DNA from: Rachycentron canadum
Taxonomy: Eukaryota > Chordata > Actinopteri > Carangiformes > Rachycentridae
DNA length: 64,000 nt
NCBI GenBank assembly: GCA_038496675.1
Contig: CM076656.1
Coordinates: forward strand, 21,683,836 to 21,747,835
Direction: 5' to 3'
A program made the translations under genes and the position numbers. Of this stretch, positions 24,801 to 38,000 are shown piece after piece (position 1 is the stretch's first letter; each line of letters starts with the position of its first letter). Below the pieces are notes generated by a model. That model was not told the origin of the DNA. It saw only the letters and a program-made list of their open reading frames with translations, and did no database searches.

Positions 24801-25619
24801 TGTACCCCTCCTATGCCATCTGACTGTTGAGTAAGTAGTGAGTCTTGATACCACAGCAAAACCCAGACAACAATAGAGGCTGCTACACACACAGCATGCT
24901 AACACACACGCACACCTGCATGCACGCACCTTCACCTGCAGGCAGTAGATTAAACTGATTAACAAGGGGACAGATCCACGGTGTAAGTGTTATATTCAGA
25001 GTCTGAACAGTAATGACTGCAGCTGCCCAGCTCACGTAATGAGCTAAAGCTACGTTAGCCTAGACGAGCTAACATCAGCCTCTGTGAGCGTTGCTACAAC
25101 AGATTACAGCTGCTGTGATTCACAAACAGTAACAACAGTAACAACAGTGACATTTCAGGGCGTGTTGATATAAAGTTATTGACTGAAATCCCCCTGGACT
25201 CTGAACAGATGCTGATGTTCGTCCTCGAGCTGCTGAGGTAAGTTTGAGGCGTTTCCTCCGTGTGCAGACTGACTTTTGGTCGTCTATAACTTTTCCCCGA
25301 TGATCTGCGTCAAATACAAAATATCTCCATGCACCAGTCATGGCGTGTATTGTTTTGTGGACGTGTTGCTGCACCCACTGATGCCATGTGTTGTTGTTAT
25401 TTTTGACTGTGCCTACATTCTTCTTCTCCTCAAGTTTGATGTCTGACTATATACACCTGTAGTGTTACACTCCTGGAAGAATCACATCTCTACTACCTGC
25501 GACATCGACGGTACCTTTGTTACTGCAGAAAAACAAGTACCATCACATTTTGACATCAACATGGTGCCGAAGCATCGGTTCTCGTGACGCCCACGTTATA
25601 AAATTTTCTGAAATCCAAA

Positions 25620-25760
25620 ATGCAAGATAAGTTTATTTATTAATGTAGCATTTCATACACAGGAAATTCAAAGTTTTTCACATCAAAATACACGAAGAAA
25701 ATCGAATTTACTCCAGCATTAAATTATATGAAAATCCAGCATTTTGTCTTTTTTAATGTC
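25620..25760 (+). repeat. Short fragment of a dispersed teleost repeat
   Basis: The string gtttatttattaatgtagcatttcatacacaggaaattc matches in segments the 5' part of common teleost repeats that begin with tttattta...agca and continue with cat-acacagg-aattcaaag. It shares its opening with the element at 14345. The rest of the element is missing or unrecognisable. Confidence 0.45.
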
Positions 25761-25999
25761 GAGGTTTTAGTTAAAGTTAAATCCTTCACTCCTCGTCAGA
25801 CAAAACTTAAACCCCCCATAAACCTCTAAGCGCTTCAACACAGTGAGAGCATGTGACTACTCTCTTGCCTGTGGCTCCATGTTAGATGTGAATGTGTGTC
25901 TCGACGTGCGATTGTACGGGTATGTGTACTGAATTTGCATTCACACAAGTGTGTGTGTGCTGTGTCACTGTATTTCCGTGTGTGTTTCCGTTAGAATAA

Positions 26000-26260
26000 C
26001 GTGCCCTCGCCGAGCAACTCAAAGTGGATGAGCCCAAGGGGCCCGGTGGGGTTGGTAAAAATAGCCCCGAGGCTGATTAGGAGCGAGTCGGCCGGGGGAT
26101 TTTAAAAACCTGCTCATTACCGCACCTGTAAGGCCTCTTTAAGTAGCCCTTCTGCAGAGCCCAGCTGCTCACATCTGCCAAGAGCTGTTCGCCGTGCCCG
26201 TAAACTCCTCTCACGCATTCCTCCAGGGGCAGGAAATCACAATGCAAGACGACGACAACG
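26000..26260. promoter_or_regulatory. Candidate GC-rich regulatory element
   Basis: This is a sharply bounded GC-rich, non-repetitive block within AT-rich DNA. It has cccgaggctgattaggagcg (homeodomain-like GATTA), a cctgctcattaccgcacctg stretch and ctctttaagtag. There is no splice-bounded open frame. It could be an enhancer or a remnant promoter. Confidence 0.3.
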
Positions 26261-28802
26261 GTGGGTAAAAACTCTGGCCTCAATACATCCCAACACAAAA
26301 AAAGTAACTTTATCTATGCTAAAGTGGTATGCTGCTTGAATTTTTATGTAGATCCTCATTTTGCTGGAGCCATTCTCCATATGGAACAGGAAAGTTTCCC
26401 ATTTAACCTCCAAATTAAAAGCTCGCTTGATCAAATTCTAAGCCTCAGTTTTCCTCCATCCCTCGTGTGGAGGCCATAAATGGTAAAGCTGAAGAAAGTT
26501 TTATAGCCTGCTACATTCCCCACACACCTAAATGAAAAACTGACACAATCAGAAAAAAGAAATGACTTACTACTCCTCTAAAACAATAACACAAACAGCT
26601 CAACCATGGTTGATTAAAGTTGTCCTCCATAAAGGGTATACGAACTCCCTGAGAGCGGTGCTCGGTGCCGTTATTGAACCGGCAATCTGTGGGGTCTGAA
26701 GAGGCTACGCCCCTCTGTCAAAGTACTGCTATGAAGTCTGAGCCTGCCCTGACCCCGGTTGACTCCCATCAGCCCTCCTGCTGGGACAGTAAAACAAACT
26801 AACCCCCCACAGACAGGCTGTTTAGAAATGTGCTGTACTGAAGCCTGTCCCCGGATGCCTCTTGGAGGGAAAGACAGAGGAAAAGACAGATACAGTGAGA
26901 AAACAAGACAGAGACTGTGACTGGATGAAAACTGTTTTTATCAGAGATCTAATCAAAAACCTCTTGTTAAGGTAAATATGAAAATTCCAATAATGTTCCA
27001 GAAATGTTTTCATACAACTGCGAACATGCTGCCAAATGAGAAAACACAACAACAACAAAAACAACAACAGCCCCAGAGCGGCATGTTTCTTTAGTCCACT
27101 TTGTATCAGCAACTCAACAGGGATTTGGATTTTGATGTTTGGACGTTGGTTGATGTCGACTGTGTAAGTGAAATAGCTGGATATTTGGTTGCTGGCATGA
27201 GTTTTGGCAAACAGCTGGGCTTGGACTGAGTTCAGGATGTGGTGGACTGTTTGACGCTGCTGCCATGCCTTCTGCTGTTTGATAGTTTGGGTTTTTTTTT
27301 TTTTTTCCCCCTCAGTCATTCAATTTTTCTTTTAATTATTCCATTTCATGTGCGAACTGCATGTAGATAAACACCTTTAGAGCAGCTGCACAACTGACTC
27401 AGTGAAAACTCAACATATATGAAGTATTTAATTAGTGTGAAAATTCTGACTATTGTGACAAGGGGGGTTATTTTAGTGTCTCAATAAAGGAGGATAAATA
27501 CGCTGTAATTTTAGTTCTGTCAAGGTAACAAGATTTTTGTTGCTACACGTGTGTGGGTCTGTAAATCAGCACTTATATATTTTCTATATGGTTTCACGTG
27601 TTTGCAAATACCTGCATTCATGCAGTGAAGGTCATCTGGCCGCCCTTGTGTGCTTTGTATTCTCACTTCTACACATTCACAACTGAAACCTGCCCAGTAC
27701 AATTACAGTCATCTTGTGTTGCCATCAACTAACCTTCACATGTAAGATACCACACATTCCAACGCTCCTCTTTGCATACAGATGTCAGACACAATCCTTC
27801 AATCTGCCACCCATCCTTCAATCTTTTCTATCCTCTCCATCTCACACACACGTATATAGCCACAGCTGTAGGTTTTCACCTAATCCTGCTGTCCTCTTGT
27901 GTTATAACAGCTCTGAACCCGAGCCCTCGGAGAGAGGGGGCTCGCCCACACCGTGTTTTCACAGGCCGCAGCATCTGGACCTGTAGACGTCACTCCCACA
28001 GTGTCCTGTGTGGGATTAAGGACACACTGTCAACATATATCACTGGTTAGAAACAATCTATTTTCCAAAAGGTGGATGAGTGAGTGATAAAGTAATAAAG
28101 AGTTAAATAGAAACCACACCTTTGCTTTGCTTATTAATCACTACTCCGTTTCCGTGTTCGGCTCCAAAAGTCTACACCGAGTGTGTAAAAAAAAACAGGA
28201 AGTGTACTTTTACTTTGTCCCCCCATCTCTCGCTTTTTCTTCCACTGTTTATTTTCCCTTTAATCTCTTTTCATTCATTTCATTGCCTCCTCCATCTCCC
28301 TTTCTTTCCCTCCTGGATCACAGCCCTCCTGACCTGCTTTGTCCAGAGCACACAAACATATTTTCTGTGATGTCTGCCAGCTGCCTGGCTTAGCTTGGCT
28401 CACCCCAGCTCAGCCGAGGCTCAAGTTTTTCTGTTGACCACTGCTGAACCGTCCGGCGCCACTGAAACAATCAGATGGTCCCCCAAACCTTTTCCAGGCA
28501 TTTCCTGGGTCACCTGAGTGGCGAGCAGCGCCCTCCGCCCCCCCCCATATCCTCTCGCTCACTGCACCTCGCCGGCTCTTCCTGCCTGGTTTGGAAAGTC
28601 CTGAGAGGGGTCTGAGTGGCCTGGTGCACAAGTGGGAGCCATGCTGCGGATATTTATTATTTCATTTAAGTCCCCCCTTTGCTCTGGAGAGTAGAGGGAC
28701 CACTGATGTCTAACAGAGGTTGAAGGATAGTTCACAAGGTGAACCATGTGAACTGTTGAACCCCGAAGCAGGGCTGGGTTTTTATATTTTGTGCGTGCGA
28801 GC

Positions 28803-28822
28803 GTGTGTGTGTGTGTGTGTGT
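28803..28822. repeat. (GT)n microsatellite
   Basis: Ten GT units, flanked by related gcgtgcgagcg sequence. Confidence 0.9.
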
Positions 28823-29559
28823 CTGTGAGAGTGCTCTTAAAAAGGCCCCCTGAAGAGTTTAGCAAATATGAGCTTATGTGACATGATAAATTCAGGAGAG
28901 AACACGTGAACGAGAGGCCACACACAAACACAGACACACAATTGTGCAATTTGGGAGAGGGATGTGTAGCCTTTTAAGTAATTGCATCATTTATTTCATG
29001 TTGTTTGGCAACAGTTACATGCTGAAACACCTTTACACCCACTATGTCCCCACAATGTTATTAAAAGAAAAGTCAAGCTTTATTACTGTAGCTTTTTGCC
29101 ATCGATCATCAGGATTAAGAAGTTTGTCCAGCGATCTGGGAGCACGGCAAACCTGTCAAAAAGAAGAAGAACAACAAGGCGAATCCCTCCAACTTAGCCA
29201 AACCTTGCCAGAAGGTTAAATGACTTGCAGTAAAAATCCACCACAGTTTAGGCAGGAAATGTAATGAAGGATGACGGTAGATTGATAAGTTTGCAGCCTG
29301 AGGTAGAAGAAGATGAGTTACACAGCTCTCGCTTTCATGCACATGCAGTTCAGCTCTTTAAGTGATTATGCAGAAAGTTTGAAGTTAATAACTTTTGTGT
29401 TTTTTCTGTTCTGGGTATTTGAAAACTACAAATCACCATCTTTCCAGGACGGGGGGACGTCTTCCAGGTTCCCTGCTGCGTTTGAAGTACCTTATTGTAA
29501 GAACAGACAACGGCCCTTTTGTTGCCACCATGTTGTTGTGGATTATGCAGCAACTGCAC

Positions 29560-29945
29560 TAAGGCTGAACCAAGTATCAACCCACCATGACGTCACCCAT
29601 CGGTGTGGGAAGCTCCCAGTTTATAATTTGTCTTGGCTTTTTTGAAACCAGTAGAAACCATATTTGGAGGAGAAGGTGGAGCTGAGGAGGAGTGAGGGGT
29701 GGATCTGACCTGCCCTAATCCATCCCCTGCATTATGGTCTATTTTCCTCTAAATGGGTCCATCAATTAAAATAAACATGTTGTATTGAAGACTTGAAACT
29801 AGAGACTAGAGACAGAGATGATAAACTCATTAGGAAAACGTTTACTGAGCTAAGTGTGGAGTGGAGCCACCTCCTGATTGTCATTAGATAAAATGCAGGT
29901 TTAAGGTGCTTCACTTTACGGCTTCTATATACAGGTTTCTAATCA
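29560..29945 (+). repeat. Dispersed teleost repeat, about 390 bp
   Basis: From memory, this matches a very widespread percomorph element whose landmarks occur in order. They are ccatgacgtcacccat, then ttttttgaaaccag, then catatttggaggagaaggtggagctgagga in pieces, then gggtccatcaatt, then gaagacttgaaactagagac, then ataaactcatta, then acgtttactgag, then aatgcaggtttaaggtgctt. It may begin earlier (about 29440). It encodes nothing. The copy is diverged but almost complete at its 3' side. Confidence 0.65.
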
Positions 29946-30598
29946 CTGGTCACAGAGGAGCTGATGGAGACAAACCTGCAAAGCTCAACAATGTGTAAAA
30001 CACACTGACTGGCTGATCCAGGCTTCTTTCAGGTGGACAGGATGAGGCTAAGAAAAAAAAACATGGCTCAGAAACAGCCAAACCAATGCAGCCCAGAGCA
30101 GCTTGTTCACATGCACAGTTTTTGTTTGCAATCGGAGATTATTACAGCCTTTTTCACCCAGGCTTGTGGTTTTGCTTCTAAATAACCTCTAGAGACAAAA
30201 GCCACTGTAAGAAAAAGTTAAGACCGACATGTGATGATGAACCAAAAAGTTTCACTTTCCTCCTCCTTTAATCTCAGCTCATATTTAAATCCTTTTAACA
30301 AGCAGCAGTTTGCCAGTGGGTCAGTTGTTACAAAGTCCTGCTGTGCAGCCAAACATCATTCAGACCAGAGTTTCCTAACATAGCAAATTTGTGTTCCTGA
30401 ATTTTTGGGAAATGTCGATTAAAAGGTGCTGAAGTTTGCATCTGATGTAATGGTGCAGCCATTAAAAAAAAACTAACTGTATACACAGTAATTGGCCATA
30501 GACAAATGGTATATCATTTGTGGATGTCTGAGTGGAGAAAGGTTTATCTGTCTACACATCGCATTGTGTGCAGGGGTGTGTGTGGGTACACGCCGATT

Positions 30599-30605
<7 letters not shown>

Positions 30606-30631
<26 letters not shown>
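30606..30631. repeat. (TG)n microsatellite
   Basis: Thirteen TG units. Confidence 0.93.
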
Positions 30632-32024
30632 CGTTCAGAGTAAACTGAGGTTTAACCTGTTCGGGGAAACTTCAATGCAGTCTGGCCAATATCAGCTCCT
30701 TCCCCAAAGCCAAATGGAGGCTGGCTGGGGAGAGCTGGAGCACGACAAACCAAAGCAGCCCAGAGTCCTAACATCATTATAGGGCTGAGAGAGGCAATAA
30801 AGCCAAGTCTTGGGAGATTACCTCTGCTGCAGCCAGCGTACAAACCCACTGCTTTTTGTTTTGTGTGTGCAAAGTTTTTGTCCGGTCTTGTACAACAACA
30901 TGATAGATGATTTAGTCTTGAGGCTGCATGTGAACTCATCCTGGTTTTCATCACCTGGAGAACCCATTGATACATTTATATGTCAGTGCTTATTGCGAGC
31001 GCGTGCTACAACCTCGGGACCAAAGAGAGGAGTTTTTTTTTTTTTGTTTTTTTTTCCTGGAGAGACCACGGGCTTTAATTTCAGATTGTAACGTGTCAGT
31101 GTGGATGTAAGTCGCCTCAGAACCAAGATATAACAGATGAAGGTATCACTTAGTGGAACAAGACGGGGGTGGATCTCATCTGCAACCAGTTGCTCCTGGG
31201 GAGGAATGAGATTAATGATTTTACCAAGATGATGAATGGCTGAGATCGGCGATGACAGGCCTTGAGTGACAGGTTACAGGTGTAGCCCCCACCAATTCCC
31301 AAAACTCTTACACTCAAACTCTGCAGTCACTCCGCTCCCTTTCTTCTTCTGAGGAAACAAGTGCGACAGCCGCTCATGTCTGCCTACGTCTGCTCTACTC
31401 AGCCAGCCGCGACGGCGTGCCCCGCCTGATGTTATTAGGCAACGCGTGACCTCTGACCCAGTGTAATAAACACGGTTAGCCACGTCTATGAAGTCTGGCT
31501 GTCGGTAGTCACCAGCTGAATCCCCTGGACTTTGCTGCTTGTTTGCCACACTCAGTCTTTGCCAAGCAGAGAAACAGTTAAGCTGTCACACGCCAAAGAG
31601 GACGAGTAGCAGCCTTTTGAGCAACACAGTACCAGTTGGCCTGATTGTTGAGAAGAAAAGGGAAAATCAAAGGGCTGCGAAAACAGCTGCAGATGGGGTT
31701 AGGGTTACAAAATAAAGATGATGAGGACCAGGCCAGACTGTGGTCATTTGTGGGAGACTGACTGTCGAAGTTTTACAGCCATTACAGAGCGGCTGGTATT
31801 CAACTTTTGACAAGACGTCACCTTTCACTAACTTCTGCCATCGACGCTGCGTCTGATCTGCAGTGGCATCAAAACTGGAGCGATGACTGAGAACACACTG
31901 AAGCCCTATTAACGCACCCTGTCATTTCAGTTGTTGTTGCTCCTTAATGCAAACATTCCCACTGTTTTGGCCACTGAAACATTTCTTTCCCGTCAGTCTT
32001 GAAGTTGGACTTATTGCTTGATTT

Positions 32025-32255
32025 ATTCGTTTTACTTGGAGCTGGAACTAATGATTTAGTTTCTCTTTTTATCCGACCATTGGTCTAAATCTCAAAGATC
32101 TTCAATTTAACATCAGCTAAGAAACAACAAAAAAAAAATTTAGATTTTTGTAACCGAGAAGCTGAAACTAATCAACTTTTAATGACGATCACTTATCAAA
32201 AATAGCAGCAGATTAATTTTGCCTTGATCAACTAAATGATTTTTGAGCTCTTATT
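32025..32255 (-). repeat. Degenerate AT-rich dispersed repeat, minus orientation
   Basis: The reverse complement reads with the same landmark order as the copy at 11590: an attaatctg...tgatcgtcatt start, gttgattagtttcagcttctc, tagctgatg...gaagatctttgagatttaga, and a final catta-gttccagctcc. This is the second clear copy of the family in the window. Confidence 0.55.
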
Positions 32256-33534
32256 TCATTGCCATTTATGTCAAATTTATTTAACTACATCTCAGGTTTT
32301 GCATTTCCTTGCTTGATAATTTGGAAATTGTGCTTCAATGCATTTCAAACTTTTATCTTTTTTATTAAACAAATACTTCAAACAAAGCACAGATTCATTA
32401 CATTCAGTTACATTTACTGTGCAATTTATATGAAAAAATGGGGAACACTGGGGATAAAGTGTGTACAAAAATTGCAGCACAAATACTACAGATCTGTCCA
32501 ACGTCTTGTTGGCTGGATACTAACACTTTCTAAGTGGCTAATTTTTATATTTATTTATTAATGAAGAAATGCTTCAAGATAAAGAACAACAAAAGGCTTG
32601 TTGTGGACTTGTTTGTGGTGTACATGTGGTTTATGCTCCACATATTGACTTGCAGGAGTCAGGAAGAGGTGGGGGGGTTTAAAAACAGCAGAGCAAAGTC
32701 TGCAGACTGCGATTGGACAGATGAAGGGTTCAGGTAAAAGTGTAAAAGCTGTTCTCTTCTCATGAGCTGCCCTACAATGGTCCTCTACACATGCCTTTTC
32801 CCCCTCCAAGTCAAAGTGAAAAGGCAGCAGCAGGGGGCTCACAGGCCTGAACCACGCCACTCTGTAAACGGACCTGACAACCTCTGATATTGCATCCTCT
32901 TTTTCCTCTTCCCCGGAAGGTCCTCACTTTCCTCCCTGCTCCACTCTTCTTTCTGAGGCCCTGCAGCGAGGCTGCCTGTTCAGGAGAAACTCTTTCAGAG
33001 AGGTTTTGTCTAGAAACAAGATACGCAAGATGCTCATGCTGTCAAATACACACAACTCTGCCAACACTACAAGACAAGTTCAAGCCAGAACTTATCTTTA
33101 AGTCCCAAGTTTGCAAGAAACATATATGCACTATCTCTGCAATTGGTCTAATTGTCAATTCTTTCCTCTCTTTCTTTCTCTCTTCTTCTTTCTGTCCGTT
33201 TTCTGCATTAATGTAATGGCCAGTGGACAGTGAGTAATGTGGCAGGGAATTACATAGAAATGTTCATTTCTCATACATAGGAGGGTAAACTTGTGGAAAG
33301 TAGGACGCTGGTGACCAAAAATGCCCCCACAGAAAAAAAGAAAAAAAAAGTTAGCGGTCACCTTGGATACAGCGATTCGTACCCTCAAATTTTCTTTTGC
33401 AATCACACAAACCTGTGTAGACACAGACACACATACCTGTGAACACAACATAAAGACTTGCTGTAGCTCAAATAAACTTTGCTTCCCTCTTCTGCACACA
33501 CACACACACACAAAAAACACTTACACACACCCAC

Positions 33535-33800
33535 TGGGAGGCTTTAGTGCCCGCCTCGATGTCCAACCTCGCTATTGCGCAGGGCTCATGAAATCTGGCT
33601 GTCATGTGTCGGCTTGACAAGTATCCTTGACAAAGCAAATCCCAATCTATATGCAGCGTGGCAGGCGGGGACCTTGTCAAATGCTAATGCCAGGGACACT
33701 TTAGAGGTTGTTGCCCTCTGTGGCTATTTTTATAAACAGTATATCTCCCTGGTATTCCTGTTGGTGGAGCAGTACTGGAGCACGCCAGCTGGTGGCGGTG
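33535..33800. promoter_or_regulatory. Candidate regulatory element with a CTCF-like site
   Basis: This is a complex, non-repetitive block with no open frame of note. It includes tgacaaagcaaatcccaat and tgtcaaatgctaatgcc (POU/homeodomain-like) and gtggctatttttataaac (CArG/MEF2-like, about 33719-33736). It ends in the CTCF-like core listed next. It marks the start of the region where enhancer-like islands become frequent. Confidence 0.35.
33785..33798 (+). promoter_or_regulatory. CTCF-like binding site
   Basis: CCAGCTGGTGGCGG agrees with the vertebrate CTCF core consensus (CCASYAGRKGGCRS) at 13 of 14 positions; the only mismatch is T for A at the sixth. The motif reads on the plus strand. Binding is not shown by sequence alone. 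Confidence 0.45.
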
Positions 33801-34079
33801 TCTGCACTTGCTTCATCAATCACTCCCTTTCGCTTTCTCTCCCTCTGCCCTCTCTTCTTGTTATTCATTAAAGCGCTTCGGAATAATAAGTCCCCAAGAA
33901 ACTGGGAACATGTGATGAAGTCGTAGTTAATAATGTATACGCCACCCTCTCCCTCCCACCCTCCATCTTTTTCTCCCCACTTCTCCCTCTGCCTCTCTTC
34001 CTTAATTCTCTCCCCATTCAGCCTCCTTCCACCACACAACTGCGTGCTCCACCACACTCAATGCGCCCGTGCCCTTGCG

Positions 34080-34330
34080 GTGAATGGGGGTAAACATGCA
34101 TTAACATATTTATATCTTGAGCCCCCATCCGAAAAAAATTGTGACAACAACGCAGATGTAAATGGGCTCATTTGAAAGCCTTGAGAACACAACTCCTTTC
34201 ACACTTCGACGCCACTCTTTAATTATGCCGTCTTAATGTGTTGGTGAACCCCAACGTGCCCGAAGTCTGCTCCAAGAATGGCCACTTGGATGTTTTGGCT
34301 GCTGTGGCTGCCACGGAGAAAAGGGTCGCA
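34080..34330. promoter_or_regulatory. Candidate enhancer-like element
   Basis: A unique-looking block between CT-rich and GT-rich simple sequence. It carries catgcattaacatattta, gcagatgtaaatgggctcattt and ctctttaattatgccgtctt (TAATTA-type homeodomain core). No open frame with splice borders. Confidence 0.33.
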
Positions 34331-34839
34331 CACTGAAAATGAGCTCCCACACTCACTGTTGCACAGACTCCCATGGCGTGTGTGTGTGTGTGTGTGTCTT
34401 TGGAGAGAGATTTAGGTGCTGTGATCTGTCTGAGAGGCCCTGCTGCACCGCTTTATGATGCTCTCAGTGATGTAGCGTGCGGTGCGTTTGCGTGCTCCAT
34501 CTCATGTAGAACACTGCACACTCTGAGCCTCATGCAGATCACATCCCAGCTCCGCAAGCAACTTCAAACACAGCAAACGAACACCGGCAGAAAATGTGTT
34601 TAAGCCATCAAGGAGATTTCTTTTCTCTCTCTCTCTCTCTCCCTCCCGTTTTTTTTTTTCCCCTTTTCTTCATTTTCTCTGCAAGAAATCAAATCTGAAT
34701 CCTGAATATATCCAGGTTTTAATCAGCATTTAGGCCCCAGTGGCTTGTGGGTGCAGACCTTAGTGATCGTCCTTTCTGTGTGGGTCAGAATCCATACATA
34801 TGTCGTTGATGTCATTTTTAATGTTACCGGTTTGCTCAG

Positions 34840-35030
34840 TGCTTACAGGCTGTGTCAGCCCCCCTGAGCAGGCCCGGAGGGAGATGCACTTTCGACGGCG
34901 CAAATGGGAACGATGGGGACGTCATTGTTCTGCATTGGCGGCTCAATTATTGAAGCGCAAGAATCAATACCGCAGCTCCGGAGTATTTTTATAAGGAGCT
35001 GAGTAATGCATACTGCTCATGACACTGTCA
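34840..35030. promoter_or_regulatory. Candidate enhancer-like element
   Basis: A balanced-composition block with gacgtcat (CRE half), ggcggctcaattattgaagcg (an ATT-A palindromic homeodomain/SOX-like site) and agtatttttataagga. The short plus-strand frame through it has no splice borders and was not called a gene. Confidence 0.3.
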
Positions 35031-38000
35031 CAGGAAATGGAGGATAATACTGTGTACACTGTGGAAAAGGCAGGCTCAGGAGAATCCAAATCGATTTAAT
35101 TCAATTTGGGTCAGCCTGTCTTATTTCAAGGTGGGTTTTTTTCACTTATGGGCAAGAAAAGAGAATCTGGACAAAGTCTCTCTTACACTCTCGCCTGCTT
35201 TTTTTTTTTTCTTCCCTCCTTCCCTTTCTACTTTTATTTGTCCTGGAAAGAAATGACTTAGGTTACGGGATAAAATATTTATTTCAAAAATTGACTGTAT
35301 CCTTCATGCTTCTCTCTGTCTTTCTCTCCCTCATAAGCTCCAGATGCAAATGTGACTGTGTGTCTTCCCTATAAATAGCAGTCGCCAGAGGGTTTCTTCC
35401 AGGAGTCGGCCACAGTCTCTCTACCGTACCAAAATAACCAGGGGAGGGAAGAGTGTGAGAGCAACACTGTGGCAATACAGCCATTCTCACATTCAGCCAG
35501 AATCCTCTATCAGCATAGAGATAAGTATGAAGAGGAGAATGAAGGGAGGGGAGGGAAAAAAAAAAAGAAAAAGTTTTGAGTGATTCGTCAGCACGACCTG
35601 GAGCAGGCTCCTGATTGGACGCCTGCCTGATGGTGCTCCGTCTTGATTGGCTGTTGCAGCCTGCCCCAGTTTGGTGCGTATCTTTCCCTCATGGTTGGAG
35701 ACTTGAGTTTAATGAATCTCCCAACTGTCCATGGTGTTGATAATAAGAACTTCACAATTAGCCTTTAAATGATTGTCTTGTGTATTTAAATGTTATAAAT
35801 AGAGTGTGCAGAGTTATTGGTGCTGTGACAATGAGCTGAAGAGGCTTGAAAAGACACATTTAGAAAATTGAGAATATTGTAATTTTTTTTTCCAGCTGCG
35901 ATTGCTCTGTAAATTTAATTTGCTTTATTTCTATTTCTACTATTTCACGCTGAACAAGTGTCGAACCATAGCCTCAGTGTTCGGTGTTTTGTGTCTGCTG
36001 AGCGCCTCTGTCATGCATTCGCTGCAGCATTATTGAATCTATTTCAGTGGGTTTTCAGGTATACGGAGCAGGTCGGGCTGTTAATGTCCCCGTAGCAGCA
36101 ACTACATGGCTGAATACGTAATGTCAAGGAGTCACGATTCGGAGGGTGAACCACCAACAGCAGCTGCTTCACTGTGACCGAGACTGAAACATACAATATC
36201 TGATGGTTTATTTCTTCTGGCTACATTTTTCTCCATCTTAAAAAGAGGAGAGTTTAAAGCTAGAATCTGTATTTTAACATCATTATTAACAGTAATACTT
36301 TAAAGTGATTGTGCTCTGGTGTGTCATCACTGTCATTGTCATATCTGTTGATCTAGATCAAACTACAGCAACAGAAAACACAACAAACAAGCTCACAAGT
36401 AGCAATAAAAGTAAATGATAAAGGTAAATCTCAAGCTTAAAAGCAGAACCAAAGAGGGACGAGATCTAGCGCCGCTCAATAAAAGTAAAGTGAAAAAGAA
36501 AGGTTAATTTGATAAAAGAAAAACAATCATTGATCTTTTCATTTAGAAGCTTCAATTATTGTTACTGTCCTTTCCTTTGCAAAATATGTTCCTGAGCAGC
36601 ACATATCACGCCTCATTACTACAATAAAATATAATTTCCTCATTTCCCAAATGTAATGACAGCAACTCATTGAAATAATTTATTTATCTTTTATTATCTT
36701 TTTCACTCTTCTCACTAAAATGAAATTATATTTCTTAAAACATCAAATATTTATTTTAAAAAAAAAATGGGATTGCAACTGTATTATTACCCAAAAATTC
36801 ATTATGAATATTAATGTATAATCGATACTGTGGTTAAAAAGAAAATAACTTAAAATAGTTTTTTTTCTTTTTTCGGCAGCAACGTCTCCTTGTATTTGCT
36901 GCCAATCCAAATCCAAAGGAAAGTGACTTCTTCTGTCTCTCACTACCAATGTTCAGAAAATAATTAAACTTCTAATCTTTGATGAGACATGGAAAAATTT
37001 AACTCAACAGCACTCAAGTGAGAATTTAAAAAGGAGATTCATTTTGGTTCTTTGCCTGGAGGTTGGAGGGACGTCCATGTTGACGTTTTGATTTAAAAAC
37101 TCTTATGGAAGCTGTTGAGGATCTGAGTGAGCGTAGCACTAACCCTCTCAATGTGCACGCTCCATTTCTGATCCCCCTCTTTCACTTTGATTTTCAGTGG
37201 CACAACACGAGCAAACACTGACAAATATCATGCAGGTACACAGATGCGCACACAGTCCCTGCCTCTCTGTCCTCATTAGGGAGGCTGCATTGTTTCACAG
37301 CTGATTGTGAGGACTGCACAAAGTGATCCTGATGAAGTCTTTATTTTCCATCCCAGCTCACTAATCAATTTCATATTCTCTTTTCCCCCACGTACTCTCC
37401 CCCCCCTTCTGTCTCTTCCCGCGTCTCTTTCTCTCAGTCTCTCTTCCTAAAAGCCTGACACAGAGCCAGGAGTGAGACAAACACCCATGGAAATCATTTC
37501 AATAAAGACTGCCATCATATATCTGTGGTGCTAACACTGTGATAGCAGGATTCATAGCAATTTAATTAGCTAAAAGGAATAGGGTGATGGAAACGTCTCA
37601 GCCTGATAATATTCGCTTTACTAGCCAAGCTTTGTGTCAAAAAACCAATGACAAATGTGTGAGAAAACCCTGCGTTTCAGGCGAAACACAAGTTATTTAT
37701 GAAAATATTCATGTGGTTCTAGTTTTGGGGACCTCACAGGCATGTGATTGCAAGAGTTTATTCATACATTCAAATCTGAGTGCTAGAAAAAGACAAGATA
37801 GGGACACTTACATGGAACACAACTGAATGAATGAGGATAAAACAGTGCGAAAAAAAAAAAAAATCAAATGCACACAAAGCCATTTTACTCATGTAACCAG
37901 AGTGAAGCCATGCACAGCCTAAACATTGATTATACAGCACAATCTAAATAAATGGCTGCCCCTTGTTACTTAATGTATTCATTCAAACCAACCTGAATTG

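Larger units (their letters stand above)
24801..29559. other. Intergenic, with one repeat fragment and one GC-rich island
   Basis: No gene was found. The 165-codon minus-strand ORF at 26822-27319 has no coding bias and ends in a poly-Lys run from an A/T tract. CT-rich sequence lies at about 28220-28320, a C-run at about 28539-28547, and a GT repeat at 28803-28822. Listed sub-features are 25620-25760 and 26000-26260. Confidence 0.5.
29946..33500. other. Intergenic, no gene seen
   Basis: AT-rich with a GT repeat (30606-30631), T-runs (about 31028-31050) and one minus-strand repeat copy (32025-32255). Short ORFs are chance and several run through simple repeats. No splice-consistent exon was seen. 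Confidence 0.5.

Noticed and set aside
26822..27319. 165-codon minus-strand ORF
   Set aside because: The start region is a poly-Lys run from an A/T tract and the rest is compositionally random, with no splice sites or resemblance to a family.
29313..29645. 110-codon plus-strand ORF
   Set aside because: It runs into the dispersed repeat beginning near 29560 and has no coding bias.
34800..34994. 64-codon plus-strand ORF with a basic, Arg/Trp-rich middle
   Set aside because: It looks exon-like at first, but no acceptor/donor pair brackets it and no partner exon is nearby. Better explained as a GC-richer non-coding island.
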